64,000 bases of DNA from Paraplanobispora siamensis (GTDB lineage Bacteria > Actinomycetota > Actinomycetes > Streptosporangiales > Streptosporangiaceae), in the NCBI RefSeq assembly GCF_016863175.1, contig NZ_BOOJ01000045.1:41833-105832 (forward strand). The letters run 5' to 3'. This document shows, in pieces, positions 9,216 to 17,474 of the stretch. Each line of letters starts with the position of its first letter. The stretch's first letter is position 1. The notes beneath the pieces were generated by a model. The model did no database searches and was not told the DNA's origin. It saw only the letters and a program-made list of their open reading frames with translations. Made by a program: the position numbers and the translations under genes.

Positions 9216-9686
9216 TCAGATCGCCTCCGTGAGCTGGTTGAGGACGCCGTCCCAGCCCGCGCCGACCTGCTCGGCGACGTGGGGCAGCGCGATGGCCAGG
9301 GCGTCGAGCCGTTCGTGCACGAGGACCAGGCGGGTCCCGCCCTCGGGTGTCCCGTCGAGGGTGACGGTCAGCAGGGAGTCGAAGACCGGACCCGCCTCGC
9401 GGTCGGGCCCGATGAAACCCCAGCGCCAGACGATGCGCCGGTCCGGCACGAGTTCGAGCAGCCGGGCGTCGAAACCGCCGACGGGCTGGTCGGAGTCGGT
9501 CTGCCGGATACGGTACCGGCCGCCCACCCGCTCGTCGACCTCCACGCGTGCGCACTCCGGGGCCCCCGGCGCCAGCCATCGCTGCAGGATCGCGGGGTCC
9601 AGCCAGGCCCGGTAGACCGCGTGCACGGGCGCGGACAGGACACGCTCACGCCGTACGACGGGAAAGGCGGCGAGGTCGGTCGTCAT
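9216..9686 (-). CDS. SRPBCC / AHSA1-like protein
   Basis: A 156-residue START-like protein. RERVLSAPVHAVYRAWLDPA at the start and WDGVLNQL at the end are typical of the AHSA1 branch, which forms a hydrophobic ligand cavity. The gene overlaps the ArsR gene by 4 bp (ATGA), so the two are translationally coupled. ArsR-SRPBCC pairs are common in actinobacteria; the ligand and any enzymatic role are unknown. Confidence 0.87.
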   Translation of the reverse strand: MTTDLAAFPVVRRERVLSAPVHAVYRAWLDPAILQRWLAPGAPECARVEVDERVGGRYRIRQTDSDQPVGGFDARLLELVPDRRIVWRWGFIGPDREAGPVFDSLLTVTLDGTPEGGTRLVLVHERLDALAIALPHVAEQVGAGWDGVLNQLTEAI

Positions 9687-10033
9687 GGTGTCTCCTCACT
9701 GGCGGGTGGATGCGGTGAGTCGAGGACGTGCTCCAGGGCGTCGAGCCGGGAGTCCCAGAAGCCCTCGTAGAAGCGGAGCCAGGCCATCGCGTCGGACAGC
9801 GGACCGGATCGCAGCCGGCACACGTGCCGCCGCCCGGTGACGGTGCGCTGCACCAGCCCCGCCTGTTCGAGGACCTTCACATGTTTGGACGCCGCAGCCA
9901 GGGACATGCGCAGCGGCTCGGCCAGTTCCCCGACCGCGAGCTCCCCACCGGCGAGCCGCCGCAACATGCTGCGCCGCGCATCGTGCGCCAGAGCATGGAA
10001 GACCGCGTCCAGCGCCTCCTTATCCTCAACCAT
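9683..10033 (-). CDS. ArsR-family transcriptional repressor
   Basis: A 116-residue winged-helix repressor. The core reads VFHALAHDARRSMLRRLAGG, then LRMSLAAASKHVKVLEQAGLV as the recognition helix region, and GRRHVCRL as the wing. It lacks the metal-binding ELCVCDL motif, so it is not an arsenic sensor and probably senses an organic ligand. I place the start at ATG 10033 because a promoter lies at leaderless spacing before it; an upstream ATG at 10069 would put the operators inside the gene. It heads the ArsR-SRPBCC-DinB-like operon and is probably autoregulated. Confidence 0.88.
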   Translation of the reverse strand: MVEDKEALDAVFHALAHDARRSMLRRLAGGELAVGELAEPLRMSLAAASKHVKVLEQAGLVQRTVTGRRHVCRLRSGPLSDAMAWLRFYEGFWDSRLDALEHVLDSPHPPASEETP

Positions 10034-10080
10034 ATGGTTGAGGATAAGGTTGGCCGCTTCGAAGTGCAACCAAAAGGTTG
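10018..10080 (-). promoter_or_regulatory. leaderless ArsR promoter with twin operators
   Basis: A perfect 32-bp palindrome spans 10018-10049, with core CAACCATATGGTTG at 10027-10040. A second site, CAACCAAAAGGTTG, lies at 10067-10080; both fit CAACC-N4-GGTTG with centres 40 bp apart (about four helical turns). On the minus strand a -35 TTGCAC, a 17-bp spacer and a -10 TATCCT precede the ATG at 10033 by 7 bases, which fits a leaderless transcript. Bound repressor would cover the start point and the upstream promoter edge. Confidence 0.8.
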
Positions 10081-10181
10081 AATTTCATCCGCCGGGGGTT
10101 TCGTTGTGGACGCGACCTTGTCGAGCACCGACTTATCGGAATCCGATCGCTACTGGTGTTCGAGATGTGACAATCGGTGAC

Positions 10182-10638
10182 GTGTCGTCGCCCCAACATG
10201 ACTGTCTTATTCAACTCTTCCGGGACCACCCTTCGCTGGCCGTGGAGATCCGCCGCCCTGGTCCTCGCCCTGGGACCGCCGCCCAGTCCGATCTGTCGGC
10301 CCTGGCGGCATGGTCCACGACCGCAACCGCAAACTGAGGAGATCACGACGTCCACGGACTGGCCCGTCTACAGCCCTTTCGCCCGTGCGCACTACGGCCG
10401 CGGCCTGGAGAAGGGGAAGACTGAAGGAAAGGCGGAAGGGAAGGCGGAGGGCAGAGCCGAGGAGGCGGTCCGGCTGCTCCTGCTGATGCTGGAAGCCCGC
10501 GGGGAGGTGCCGGACGAGGTGAGAGCCAGGATCACGGCCTGTACGGATCTCGCCCAGCTGGAAGCCTGGGCCCTCGCCGTGGCGACTGGCCGGACCGTGC
10601 ACGACATGTTCGGCGGGCCGGGCGGAGAGGATCGCTGA
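10182..10638 (+). pseudogene. remnant of an actinobacterial Rpn/PD-(D/E)XK-like 'GKAEGKAEG' family gene
   Basis: A GTG at 10182 opens a frame reading SSPQHDCLIQLFRDHPSLAVEI, the N-terminus I recognise from a common actinobacterial family of about 300 residues often annotated as hypothetical or transposase-like. About 100 bp later a different frame carries the family's C-terminus: SPFARAHYGRG, the EGKAEGKAEG repeat, then TDLAQLEAWALAVATG. The central nuclease-like part is missing and the two ends are out of frame, so the gene is dead. The family assignment is from memory. Confidence 0.62.
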
Positions 10639-10732
10639 CGAGCCCGCCCGTGACACCAGGACGCCGGCCCTCTCGAGCCGCCCGGCTGGAAGGTGAGAAT
10701 CACCGAAGGGCGAGAGCCGAGCCTGAGTGAGC

Positions 10733-11080
10733 TCAGTGGTACGCCAGGTTCACACTCAGGGCGGCCACCGCCAGGGAGAAGAACAGGGCCCAGGCGCCGA
10801 AGTCGTAGGCGCGGGCGCGCAGGTGGGCGGCGAACGCGCCGAGGAAGTACAACACGAGGCCGGAGGCGGCGAGTGTGCCCAGCACCGGTACGGCGAACCC
10901 GGCCAGCAGGCCCAGCGAGCCCGCGGCCAGCAGCGCGCCGAGCGGAAGCGTCCAGGATCGGGGCACGCGAATCTTGTCCGCCTGTTTCTTGGGGTACTCA
11001 TGGCCGATGAGGTTGGCGACGGCGGCAAGGCCGGTGACGGCTGAGGCCAGGAGGGTGACCACGAGATAGGTGGTGAACAC
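10733..11080 (-). CDS. DoxX-like integral membrane protein
   Basis: A 115-residue protein with four predicted membrane helices, starting FTTYLVVTLLASAVTGLAAVANL and including PLGALLAAGSLGLLAGFAVPVL. Size and pattern match the DoxX_2 group of actinobacteria, whose biochemical role is unclear. GTG 11080 follows AGGGGA; an upstream ATG would add a basic leader lacking family similarity. It stands alone, with an inverted repeat just upstream. Confidence 0.78.
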   Translation of the reverse strand: MFTTYLVVTLLASAVTGLAAVANLIGHEYPKKQADKIRVPRSWTLPLGALLAAGSLGLLAGFAVPVLGTLAASGLVLYFLGAFAAHLRARAYDFGAWALFFSLAVAALSVNLAYH

Positions 11081-11420
11081 TGAGGTTCCCCTGTCCGTGA
11101 GGGTGATGGGCCGATGCTTCGCCTCACGGACGAGACCGCCCGCCCGCAACGTGACATGCCCTCGTATGAAACGGGTCACCAGGGTGAGGACGGCGACGCC
11201 GAAGGGCCGCCGAATCCGACGCCCGGCTGCTCCGGGATGAGCTCACTGTCCTCGCCGGTCGGCCCGGGAACGTCGTCCTTGACTGTCTGGAGAACATCCG
11301 TCCCGCCCAGAGCACGCAGAAGGCGCACTGAGGGACATCCCCGGAGCGGGGCCGTTCGACTGCGGGACGTCGGAGACATTCAGCCGGGACATTCGTCCGG
11401 GGAACCTAGACTCCCTCCCC
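11081..11420. other. 340-bp intergenic region
   Basis: This lies between divergent genes (doxX-like minus, hypothetical plus). It holds the inverted repeat at 11093-11131 and, near its right end, a TAGACT hexamer eight bases before the GTG at 11421 that could be the -10 of a leaderless promoter. Open frames cross it on both strands, but none has a convincing start, ribosome site or family resemblance. Confidence 0.5.
11093..11131. repeat. 10-bp inverted repeat upstream of doxX-like gene
   Basis: GTCCGTGAGG and CCTCACGGAC are perfect complements around a 19-base loop, starting 13 bases upstream of the doxX-like start on the minus strand. It could be an operator or a leader hairpin. Confidence 0.55.
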
Positions 11421-12035
11421 GTGCGTGTGCTCCGGGTGGTCCTCATGTTGTCCGTCATCTACGTGATCACGGCTGCTCCTGTGTTCCTCGTGGCCGGCCG
11501 GGTGATCCTGCAGCACGCGACCCCCGAGGCGGTCGAGGTCTTCATGGAACTTCCGGGCCGTCTTCCCGGCGAGTCCTACGACTCGCGGATCGAACCGTTC
11601 AACCACGCGCTGGACCGGGCCGCGGAGCGGGCCGAGGCGCATCCGGAGGACCTCGCTCCGCCGTACCTGCTGCGTCATCCGTGGCGAGTCGTCGCCCCCT
11701 GCGTCAGCCCGCGCGGGCATGAGCTGGCGGCCGCGCCGCTCACCGGGGTGGCCTGGCCCGACGGACTTCGGACGCCGTTCACGATCGTTCCGGAGGTACG
11801 GCCGGCACGGTACAGCCACGCCGGGCTCATGGCGGTCATGGACGCTGATCCGGGCCCGTTCGGCGATGACAGGATTCACGGAGCCGGGATCGACGCCGAG
11901 CGCAATCTGGTCGTCCTGGACGCGAACGGCTTCGATCAGGAGCTCCGTCACCGGCTGGCCCGGAACTACGGTTCCGAACGGGTCTCCCTCCGCTGGGAGC
12001 CGTGGGGAGAACCGGCGATCCACGACCTCGGTTGA
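11421..12035 (+). CDS. hypothetical membrane-anchored protein
   Basis: A 204-residue protein with one N-terminal hydrophobic segment (LRVVLMLSVIYVITAAPVFL), a signal anchor or signal peptide, then a soluble domain with no motif I know. The soluble part has WRVVAPCVSPRGHEL in the middle and RVSLRWEPWGEP near the end. GTG 11421 is supported by TAGACT eight bases upstream, suggesting leaderless expression; no Shine-Dalgarno is visible. No clear operon partner. Confidence 0.6.
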   Translation: MRVLRVVLMLSVIYVITAAPVFLVAGRVILQHATPEAVEVFMELPGRLPGESYDSRIEPFNHALDRAAERAEAHPEDLAPPYLLRHPWRVVAPCVSPRGHELAAAPLTGVAWPDGLRTPFTIVPEVRPARYSHAGLMAVMDADPGPFGDDRIHGAGIDAERNLVVLDANGFDQELRHRLARNYGSERVSLRWEPWGEPAIHDLG

Positions 12036-12133
12036 TCCCCTGGGAATCCTGTGACGGCCCTTGCGGGTGAGAAGCTGATGCCGTGTGCCATACCTGCCAG
12101 CGGTTGTCAGGTACGGCCACCATGATTGGACCC

Positions 12134-13240
12134 ATGGAGACTCTGACGGCACGGCGGCTCAACCGTGCGACGCTGGCCCGGCAGATGTTGCTCGCCCGGG
12201 AGAAGGCCGACGTCGTGACGGCGGTGGAACGGCTCGGCGGGATGCAGGCGCAGGAGGCGAGGCATCCGTTCACCGGGTTGTGGACGCGGATCGAGGGGTT
12301 CCGGCGGGAGGACCTGCACCGGGCGTTGCATGAGCGGTCCGTCGTGCGGGGCATGATGATGCGGGCCACGTTGCATTTGGTGAGCGCGGCCGACTACGCC
12401 GGATTCCACGCCGCGGTGGATCCCGTGCTCGCCGCGGCGCTGAACGGGCGGGGGCAGCTGACCGCCGGGCTGGACCTGGAGGCGCTCCTGCCGGTCGCCC
12501 GGACGATCCTGGCCGACGGGCCGCGAGACTTCACCGCGCTGCGCGCCCTGCTGCAGGAGGAGTTCCCCGAGGCCAACGACCGCGCGCTGGGCTATGCCGT
12601 ACGGACCCGGCTGCCGCTGGTCATGGTCCCCACGCAGGACCGCTGGGCCTTCCCGCCCTCGGCGGACTTCACCTTGGCGGAGACCTGGCTGGAGGAGAAG
12701 GACGGCGGGAAGGGGGCATCGGGCGATCCGGCGGAGGAACTGGTGCTGCGCTATCTGGCGGCGTTCGGCCCGGCCACCGCCGCCGACGCGCAGACCTGGT
12801 CGGGGCTCAAAGGGCTGCGCGCCGTACTGGACGGCCTGCGTCCGAAACTGGTCACCTTCCGCGACGAGAAGGGCCGTGAGCTGTTCGACCTGCCCGAGGC
12901 CCCGCGGCCGGAGGAGGACGTGCCCGCCCCCGCGCGCTTCCTGCCCGACTTCGACAACCTCGTCCTGGCCCACGCCGACCGCACCCGCCTGATGGCCGAG
13001 GAGTACCGCCCCCGCGTCACCACCAAGAACCTGCGGGTGCGCGCCACGTTCCTGTGGGACGGCCTGGTGCGCGGCACCTGGCAGGCGGAGACCAAACGCA
13101 AGACCGCCGTCCTGATCCTGACCGCGTTCGAGCCGCTGCCCGAGGACGCGATCGCCGCCCTGACCACCGAGGGCGAGGAACTCCTGCGCTTCCTGGAACC
13201 CGACGCGACCGCCTACGAGGTCCGCGTGGAGGACTCCTGA
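12134..13240 (+). CDS. AlkZ-like winged-helix DNA glycosylase (HTH_42 superfamily)
   Basis: A 368-residue protein of the HTH_42 superfamily, three tandem winged helices as in the Streptomyces interstrand-crosslink glycosylase AlkZ. The opening RRLNRATLARQMLL and MQAQEARHPFTGLW are characteristic. The catalytic QxQ motif of the AlkZ-like branch is intact as QAQ at residues 38-40. Family members excise bulky alkylated purines or confer self-resistance to alkylating products; many housekeeping paralogues exist. ATG 12134 fits family N-termini; ATG 12122 is also in frame. No toxin-biosynthesis gene adjoins it, so a general repair role is more likely. Confidence 0.82.
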   Translation: METLTARRLNRATLARQMLLAREKADVVTAVERLGGMQAQEARHPFTGLWTRIEGFRREDLHRALHERSVVRGMMMRATLHLVSAADYAGFHAAVDPVLAAALNGRGQLTAGLDLEALLPVARTILADGPRDFTALRALLQEEFPEANDRALGYAVRTRLPLVMVPTQDRWAFPPSADFTLAETWLEEKDGGKGASGDPAEELVLRYLAAFGPATAADAQTWSGLKGLRAVLDGLRPKLVTFRDEKGRELFDLPEAPRPEEDVPAPARFLPDFDNLVLAHADRTRLMAEEYRPRVTTKNLRVRATFLWDGLVRGTWQAETKRKTAVLILTAFEPLPEDAIAALTTEGEELLRFLEPDATAYEVRVEDS

Positions 13241-13318
13241 CCACGCCCCGGCGGGAGTTCCGCAAGGGCCTGTGGGGCGGCGCCGCGCGGGCCTGACACT
13301 CCGCGCGGCGGTGGCTGA

Positions 13319-13390
13319 CCCGGTTCAGATGACGGGTCGGCCTCAAGCGGCGGGCCCGGTTCGGATGACGGACCGGCCTCAGACGGCAGG
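13319..13390. repeat. imperfect 36-bp tandem duplication
   Basis: Two 36-bp units, both starting CCCGGTTC and differing at about six positions, lie between the convergent AlkZ-like and DUF2795 genes. No gene is supported here. Confidence 0.75.
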
Positions 13391-13431
13391 CCACCCTCGG
13401 GCAGTGGGCCCGGCCTCAGGTGGGGGTGGGG

Positions 13432-13629
13432 TCAGCCGTTGCCGGCGACGGCTTTGCTGACGGCGTTGGGGCCGTCGTACTCCCGGTCGGGGATGTTCTG
13501 GAGGGCCTTGATCATTTCGTTGTCGGCGCCCTGTTCGCGGGCCGCGTTCACGAGGTCGTCGCGGCCGGCCGGGTAGTCGACGCCGGACAGGTGCTTCTGC
13601 AGATCTATCGGGTTGAGTGTCTTGGCCAT
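13432..13629 (-). CDS. DUF2795 domain protein
   Basis: A 65-residue protein reading LQKHLSGVDYPAGRDDLVNAARE with a closing NIPDREYDGPNAVSKAV. This is the short DUF2795 module found in many actinobacteria, predicted to fold as a small helical unit; function unknown. ATG 13629 follows GGGGGA. It is divergent from the molybdopterin oxidoreductase across 112 bp. Confidence 0.85.
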   Translation of the reverse strand: MAKTLNPIDLQKHLSGVDYPAGRDDLVNAAREQGADNEMIKALQNIPDREYDGPNAVSKAVAGNG

Positions 13630-13741
13630 GATTGTTCCCCCTGGTGGTGCGTTTCCCTTTCGCCGGACCGCATACCCGGTTTCGGGCGGGGTAGACCGCC
13701 TGGTCATCGAGGCCGTGTGCCCGCCGGGAGGGAGCAGCCGG

Positions 13742-16432
13742 ATGTCCGATCGCATCGCCTACCCGTGGGGGAGCCGCACGCCGTACGGCCCGCCGGCCGT
13801 CGTGGAGCGCCTGGCCGCCAGCCTGCCGGGGCGTCTGAAGGACGTGCTCCCGGGGGACATCGGCCGCCGCAGTCCATGGCCGGTGCGGGTGGACACGTTC
13901 CTGGAGGAGGGCGTCGGCGAGGAGGACGTGGACGCCTGGGTCCAGGCCGCCTCGCTCATGCACTCCAACGGCGACGCGATGGACATCGCGGTCAAGGACG
14001 GCCGGATCGTGGGCGTGCGCGGCCGGGCGGGGGATCGGGTCAACCACGGGCGGCTCGATCCGAAGGACCTGTACGGCTGGCAGGCCAACAACAGCCCCGA
14101 CCGGCTGACCCGCCCGCTGATCCGCGGCTGCGGCGGCGAACTGGTCGAGACCGACTGGGACACCGCGATGAATCTCATCGTGGCCAGGTCGAAGGAGCTG
14201 CTGGACGGGCCGGGCGGCTGGGGGCACTTCGGGTTCTACACCAGCGGCCAGCTCTTCCTGGAGGAGTACTACACCCTCGGTGTGATCGGCAAGGCCGGCA
14301 TCGGCACGCCGCACATGGACGGCAACACCCGGCTCTGCACGGCGACGGCCGCCGCGGCGCTCAAGGCCAGCTTCGGCACCGACGGGCAGCCCGGCTCCTA
14401 CACCGACGTCGACCACTGCGACGCGATCGCGCTGTGGGGGCACAACGTGGCCGAGACGCAGACGGTGCTGTGGGCGCGGATGCTGGACCGCCGCCGCGGG
14501 CCGCGGCCGCCGGCGATGCTGGCCGTCGACCCGCGGGAGACGCCGGTGGCGCGGGAGGCCGACGTGCACCTGGCGATCCGCTCGGGCACGAACATGGCGC
14601 TGATGAACGCGCTGATCCACGTGCTGATCGACAGGGGCCGGTACGACGAGCGCTACGTCAGGGCCCACACGCTCGGCTTCGAGGAACTCCAGCGGACCGT
14701 GGCCGAGTGCACGCCCACGTGGGCGGCGGAGATCTGCGACGTGCCGGTCCGCCTGATCGAGCAGGCGGCCGAGCTCCTCGGATCGTGCGACCGGCTGCTG
14801 TCCACCGTGCTGCAGGGCTTCTACCAGTCCAACCAGGCGACCGCCGCGGCCTGCCAGGTCAACAACATCCACCTGCTGCGCGGCATGCTCGGCCGCCCGG
14901 GCGCCGGCCTCTACCAGATGAACGGCCAGCCCACCGCGCAGAACACCCGCGAGGCCGGGGCCGACGGCGACCTGCCGGGCATGCGCAACTGGGAGAACCC
15001 CGAGCACATCCGCCGGCTCGCCGAGCTGTGGAACGTGGATCCGTCGGTCATCCCGCACTGGGCACCGCCGACCCACGCCATGCAGATCTTCCGGTACGCC
15101 GAGCAGGGTTCGATCAAGCTGCTGTGGGTCTCGGCGACCAACCCGGCGGTCTCCCTGCCCGATCTGGCCAGGATCCGGCGGATCCTGGCCAGGGACGACC
15201 TGTTCCTGGTGGTCCAGGACCTGTTCCTGACGGAGACGGCCCGCTTCGCCGACGTGGTCCTGCCCGCGGCGACCTGGGGCGAGAAGCAGGGGACGTTCAC
15301 CAGCGTCGACCGTACGGTGCACCTCGCGGACAAGGCGGTCGAGCCGCCCGGTGAGGCCCGTTCCGACCTGGACATCTTCCTGGACTACGCGCGCCGGATG
15401 GACTTCCGCGACAAGGACGGCGCACCGCTGATCAAGTGGCACGACCCCGAGTCGGCCTTCGAGGCGTGGAAGGCGTGCTCGGCGGGGCGACCGTGCGACT
15501 ACACCGGGATCACCTACGAGAAGCTGCGGGGCGAGAGCGGCGTGCAGTGGCCGTGCACCCCGGCGGCGCTGCGCGGCACCGAGCGCCTGTACGCCGGGGG
15601 ACGCTTCAACACCGACCCCGACTACTGCGAGACCTACGGCCACGACCTGGTCACCGGCGCGGAGTACAGCGAGGAGCAGTACCGGGCCAGGGAGCCCCGG
15701 GGACGGGCCTTCCTGCAGGCGGCGCCGTACCAGCCCTCGCCCGAGGTGCCGGGTCAGGAGTATCCGCTTCTGCTGACCACCGGCCGCACCGTCTACCACT
15801 TCCACACCCGGACCAAGACCGGCCGGGCCCCGCAGCTGAACGACGCGGCCCCCGAGCCGTGGGTGGAGCTCAGCCCCGGCGACGCCTCCGCGATGGGCGT
15901 GTCGGAGGGGGACACGGTGCGGGTCGAGTCGCCCCGGGGAGCGCTGGAGGCCAGGGCGCGGGTGTGCGGGACGCGGCCGGGGGTGGTGTTCGTCCCGTTC
16001 CACTACGGCTACTGGGACCTCGACGACTCCGGCCCCGGCGACCGGGCCGCCCGCGCGGCCAACGAGCTGACGATCACCAGCTGGGACCCGGTCTCCAAGC
16101 AGCCGGTCTACAAGGTCGCGGCGGTCCGGGTGAGCAGGGTGGCCGAGGCGGGCGGCACCCTGTCGGCCGCTCCCACCGTGGGCGCCGCGGCCCCGCACGA
16201 CCCGCGGGTCCCGCCTACGGCCGGCGGCCCGGCGGCCGAGGCCTCCGAGAGGTTCGGGACGTCCGGGAGACCGGGGCACGGAGGGGCCGGGGTGCAGGAG
16301 CGCTCGGGGCTCCGGCGCGATCCGGGAGACCGCGAGCGGTTCACCCCGCGGCAGCCGGCCGGGGAGCCCGCAGGACCCGCGGCGGAGGATCAGCCGGAGG
16401 CCCGCGTGCCGCGGCGGACGGAGGAGGAGTGA
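13742..16432 (+). CDS. molybdopterin oxidoreductase lacking the N-terminal Fe-S cysteines
   Basis: An 896-residue protein of the DMSO reductase/assimilatory nitrate reductase superfamily. The molybdopterin-binding landmarks are present: FYTSGQLFLEEYYTLGVIGK, MDGNTRLCTATAAA, the TARFADVVLPAATWGEK segment, and the C-terminal LTTGRTVYHFHTRTKTGRAP. The N-terminal motif that normally reads C-x2-C-x3-C-x27-C has Ser71, His74, Asp78 and Asp106 at those exact spacings, so no [4Fe-4S] cluster can form by the usual ligands. The last ~60 residues are low-complexity. ATG 13742 follows GGGAGGGAG. The helical-bundle gene starts 2 bp downstream. Substrate unknown. Confidence 0.85.
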   Translation: MSDRIAYPWGSRTPYGPPAVVERLAASLPGRLKDVLPGDIGRRSPWPVRVDTFLEEGVGEEDVDAWVQAASLMHSNGDAMDIAVKDGRIVGVRGRAGDRVNHGRLDPKDLYGWQANNSPDRLTRPLIRGCGGELVETDWDTAMNLIVARSKELLDGPGGWGHFGFYTSGQLFLEEYYTLGVIGKAGIGTPHMDGNTRLCTATAAAALKASFGTDGQPGSYTDVDHCDAIALWGHNVAETQTVLWARMLDRRRGPRPPAMLAVDPRETPVAREADVHLAIRSGTNMALMNALIHVLIDRGRYDERYVRAHTLGFEELQRTVAECTPTWAAEICDVPVRLIEQAAELLGSCDRLLSTVLQGFYQSNQATAAACQVNNIHLLRGMLGRPGAGLYQMNGQPTAQNTREAGADGDLPGMRNWENPEHIRRLAELWNVDPSVIPHWAPPTHAMQIFRYAEQGSIKLLWVSATNPAVSLPDLARIRRILARDDLFLVVQDLFLTETARFADVVLPAATWGEKQGTFTSVDRTVHLADKAVEPPGEARSDLDIFLDYARRMDFRDKDGAPLIKWHDPESAFEAWKACSAGRPCDYTGITYEKLRGESGVQWPCTPAALRGTERLYAGGRFNTDPDYCETYGHDLVTGAEYSEEQYRAREPRGRAFLQAAPYQPSPEVPGQEYPLLLTTGRTVYHFHTRTKTGRAPQLNDAAPEPWVELSPGDASAMGVSEGDTVRVESPRGALEARARVCGTRPGVVFVPFHYGYWDLDDSGPGDRAARAANELTITSWDPVSKQPVYKVAAVRVSRVAEAGGTLSAAPTVGAAAPHDPRVPPTAGGPAAEASERFGTSGRPGHGGAGVQERSGLRRDPGDRERFTPRQPAGEPAGPAAEDQPEARVPRRTEEE

Positions 16433-16434
16433 CC

Positions 16435-16893
16435 ATGCACCTTGCGCACTACCTGGGGCTGCTGCACCGCTCCCAGACCGAGCTGGCCCGGGCCTTCAGG
16501 GAGATCGGGGAGCACCACCGCGACGAGCCCGACGTCTACCACGTCTGCGAGCGGCTGGCCGCGCAGTGCGACGACCACGCCCGCAGGCTGGAGCCGTTCG
16601 TCCGGCGTTATTCGGAGGAGGCCCCGCAGGAGCCCGAGCGATTGCACTCCACGCTCTTCTCGGGCACCCGTTCCGGCGGGCTCGGCCTCCTGCGCGACCT
16701 GCACGACCTGTACCTGATGGCCGCCGAGTGCGACATCTCCTGGACGGTGATCGGGCAGGCCGCGCAGGGGGCGCGCGACACCGGGCTGCTGGAGGTCGTC
16801 AGCCGGTGCGAGAGCGAGACCGCCACCCAGATGACGTGGCTGAGCACCCGGATGAAGCAGGCCGCTCCCCAGGCGCTCGTGGTCGCCTCCTGA
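16435..16893 (+). CDS. ferritin-like helical-bundle protein coupled to the molybdopterin oxidoreductase
   Basis: A 152-residue, almost wholly helical protein. HLAHYLGLLHRSQTELARAF, then EHHRDEPDVYHVCERLAAQC and AAECDISWTVIGQAAQGARD, give the four-helix-bundle rhythm of ferritin-like or hemerythrin-like proteins. Several His and Glu residues could bind metal, but no complete diiron motif is obvious. The 2-bp spacing after the oxidoreductase implies co-translation and a shared function, perhaps as a partner subunit (inference). Confidence 0.68.
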   Translation: MHLAHYLGLLHRSQTELARAFREIGEHHRDEPDVYHVCERLAAQCDDHARRLEPFVRRYSEEAPQEPERLHSTLFSGTRSGGLGLLRDLHDLYLMAAECDISWTVIGQAAQGARDTGLLEVVSRCESETATQMTWLSTRMKQAAPQALVVAS

Positions 16894-17010
16894 ACGGGCG
16901 CGGATCCCTCCGGCCCGGGGGAGGGCTGTCCGCGGGGCCGTCCGGTGGCTAGCGTGGGGGCGAGGCCGGGGACGCAGCCCCGGGAACCGGGATAGGCAAG
17001 GGGGATCGCG

Positions 17011-17385
17011 ATGGACATCATGGACGTGATCGACCAGGCGAAGGACAACGCCACCGTGAACCGCGTCTTCGGTGAGCCGATCACCCGGGAAGGGGTGACG
17101 GTCGTCCCGGTCGCCAAGATCGCCAGCGGCGGGGGAGGCGGCAGGGGTAAGCAGGAGGGCGGCCAGCACCCCGGCGAGGGCTCCGGCGGCGGGTACGGCC
17201 TCAGCGCGACCCCGGCCGGGGTGTTCGTCATCAAGGACGGCGAGGTCCGCTGGCAGCCCGCGGTCGACGTCAACCGGATCGTCCTGGGCGGCCAGATCGT
17301 GGGCGTCGTCCTGCTGCTCACCGCCCGCGCGATCGTGCGGATGGCCACCCGGCGGCGGCGCGGCCGGCGGCTCCGTAAGGGCTGA
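17011..17385 (+). CDS. GerW/YtfJ-type sporulation protein
   Basis: A 124-residue protein with the family signature: VNRVFGEPITREGVTVVPVAKIASGGGG, a glycine-rich linker, then YGLSATPAGVFVIKDGEVRW, closing with one hydrophobic segment and a basic tail (RRRRGRRLRKG). In Bacillus YtfJ/GerW is needed for germination; the actinobacterial role is unproven. The start ATG follows AAGGGGGAT. Confidence 0.86.
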   Translation: MDIMDVIDQAKDNATVNRVFGEPITREGVTVVPVAKIASGGGGGRGKQEGGQHPGEGSGGGYGLSATPAGVFVIKDGEVRWQPAVDVNRIVLGGQIVGVVLLLTARAIVRMATRRRRGRRLRKG

Positions 17386-17474
17386 CGACCCGGCGGATCG
17401 CCGATCCGGACCGGAAAGCCCCAGGTGAGTCCCCCTTTCCCGAGGGAATGAGGCAGGTCGGGGAAGGGGGACTC

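Noticed and set aside
9683..10033. Arsenic or metal sensor role for the ArsR protein
   Set aside because: The ELCVCDL-type metal-binding motif is absent and no efflux or reductase gene is nearby.
10182..10638. Intact transposase or mobile element
   Set aside because: No terminal inverted repeats or target duplications are visible, and the core of the protein is missing.
11176..11379. Minus-strand frame of ~67 codons in the doxX-like/hypothetical intergenic region
   Set aside because: The text looks protein-like in part but has no ribosome site, no recognisable family and overlaps a probable promoter.
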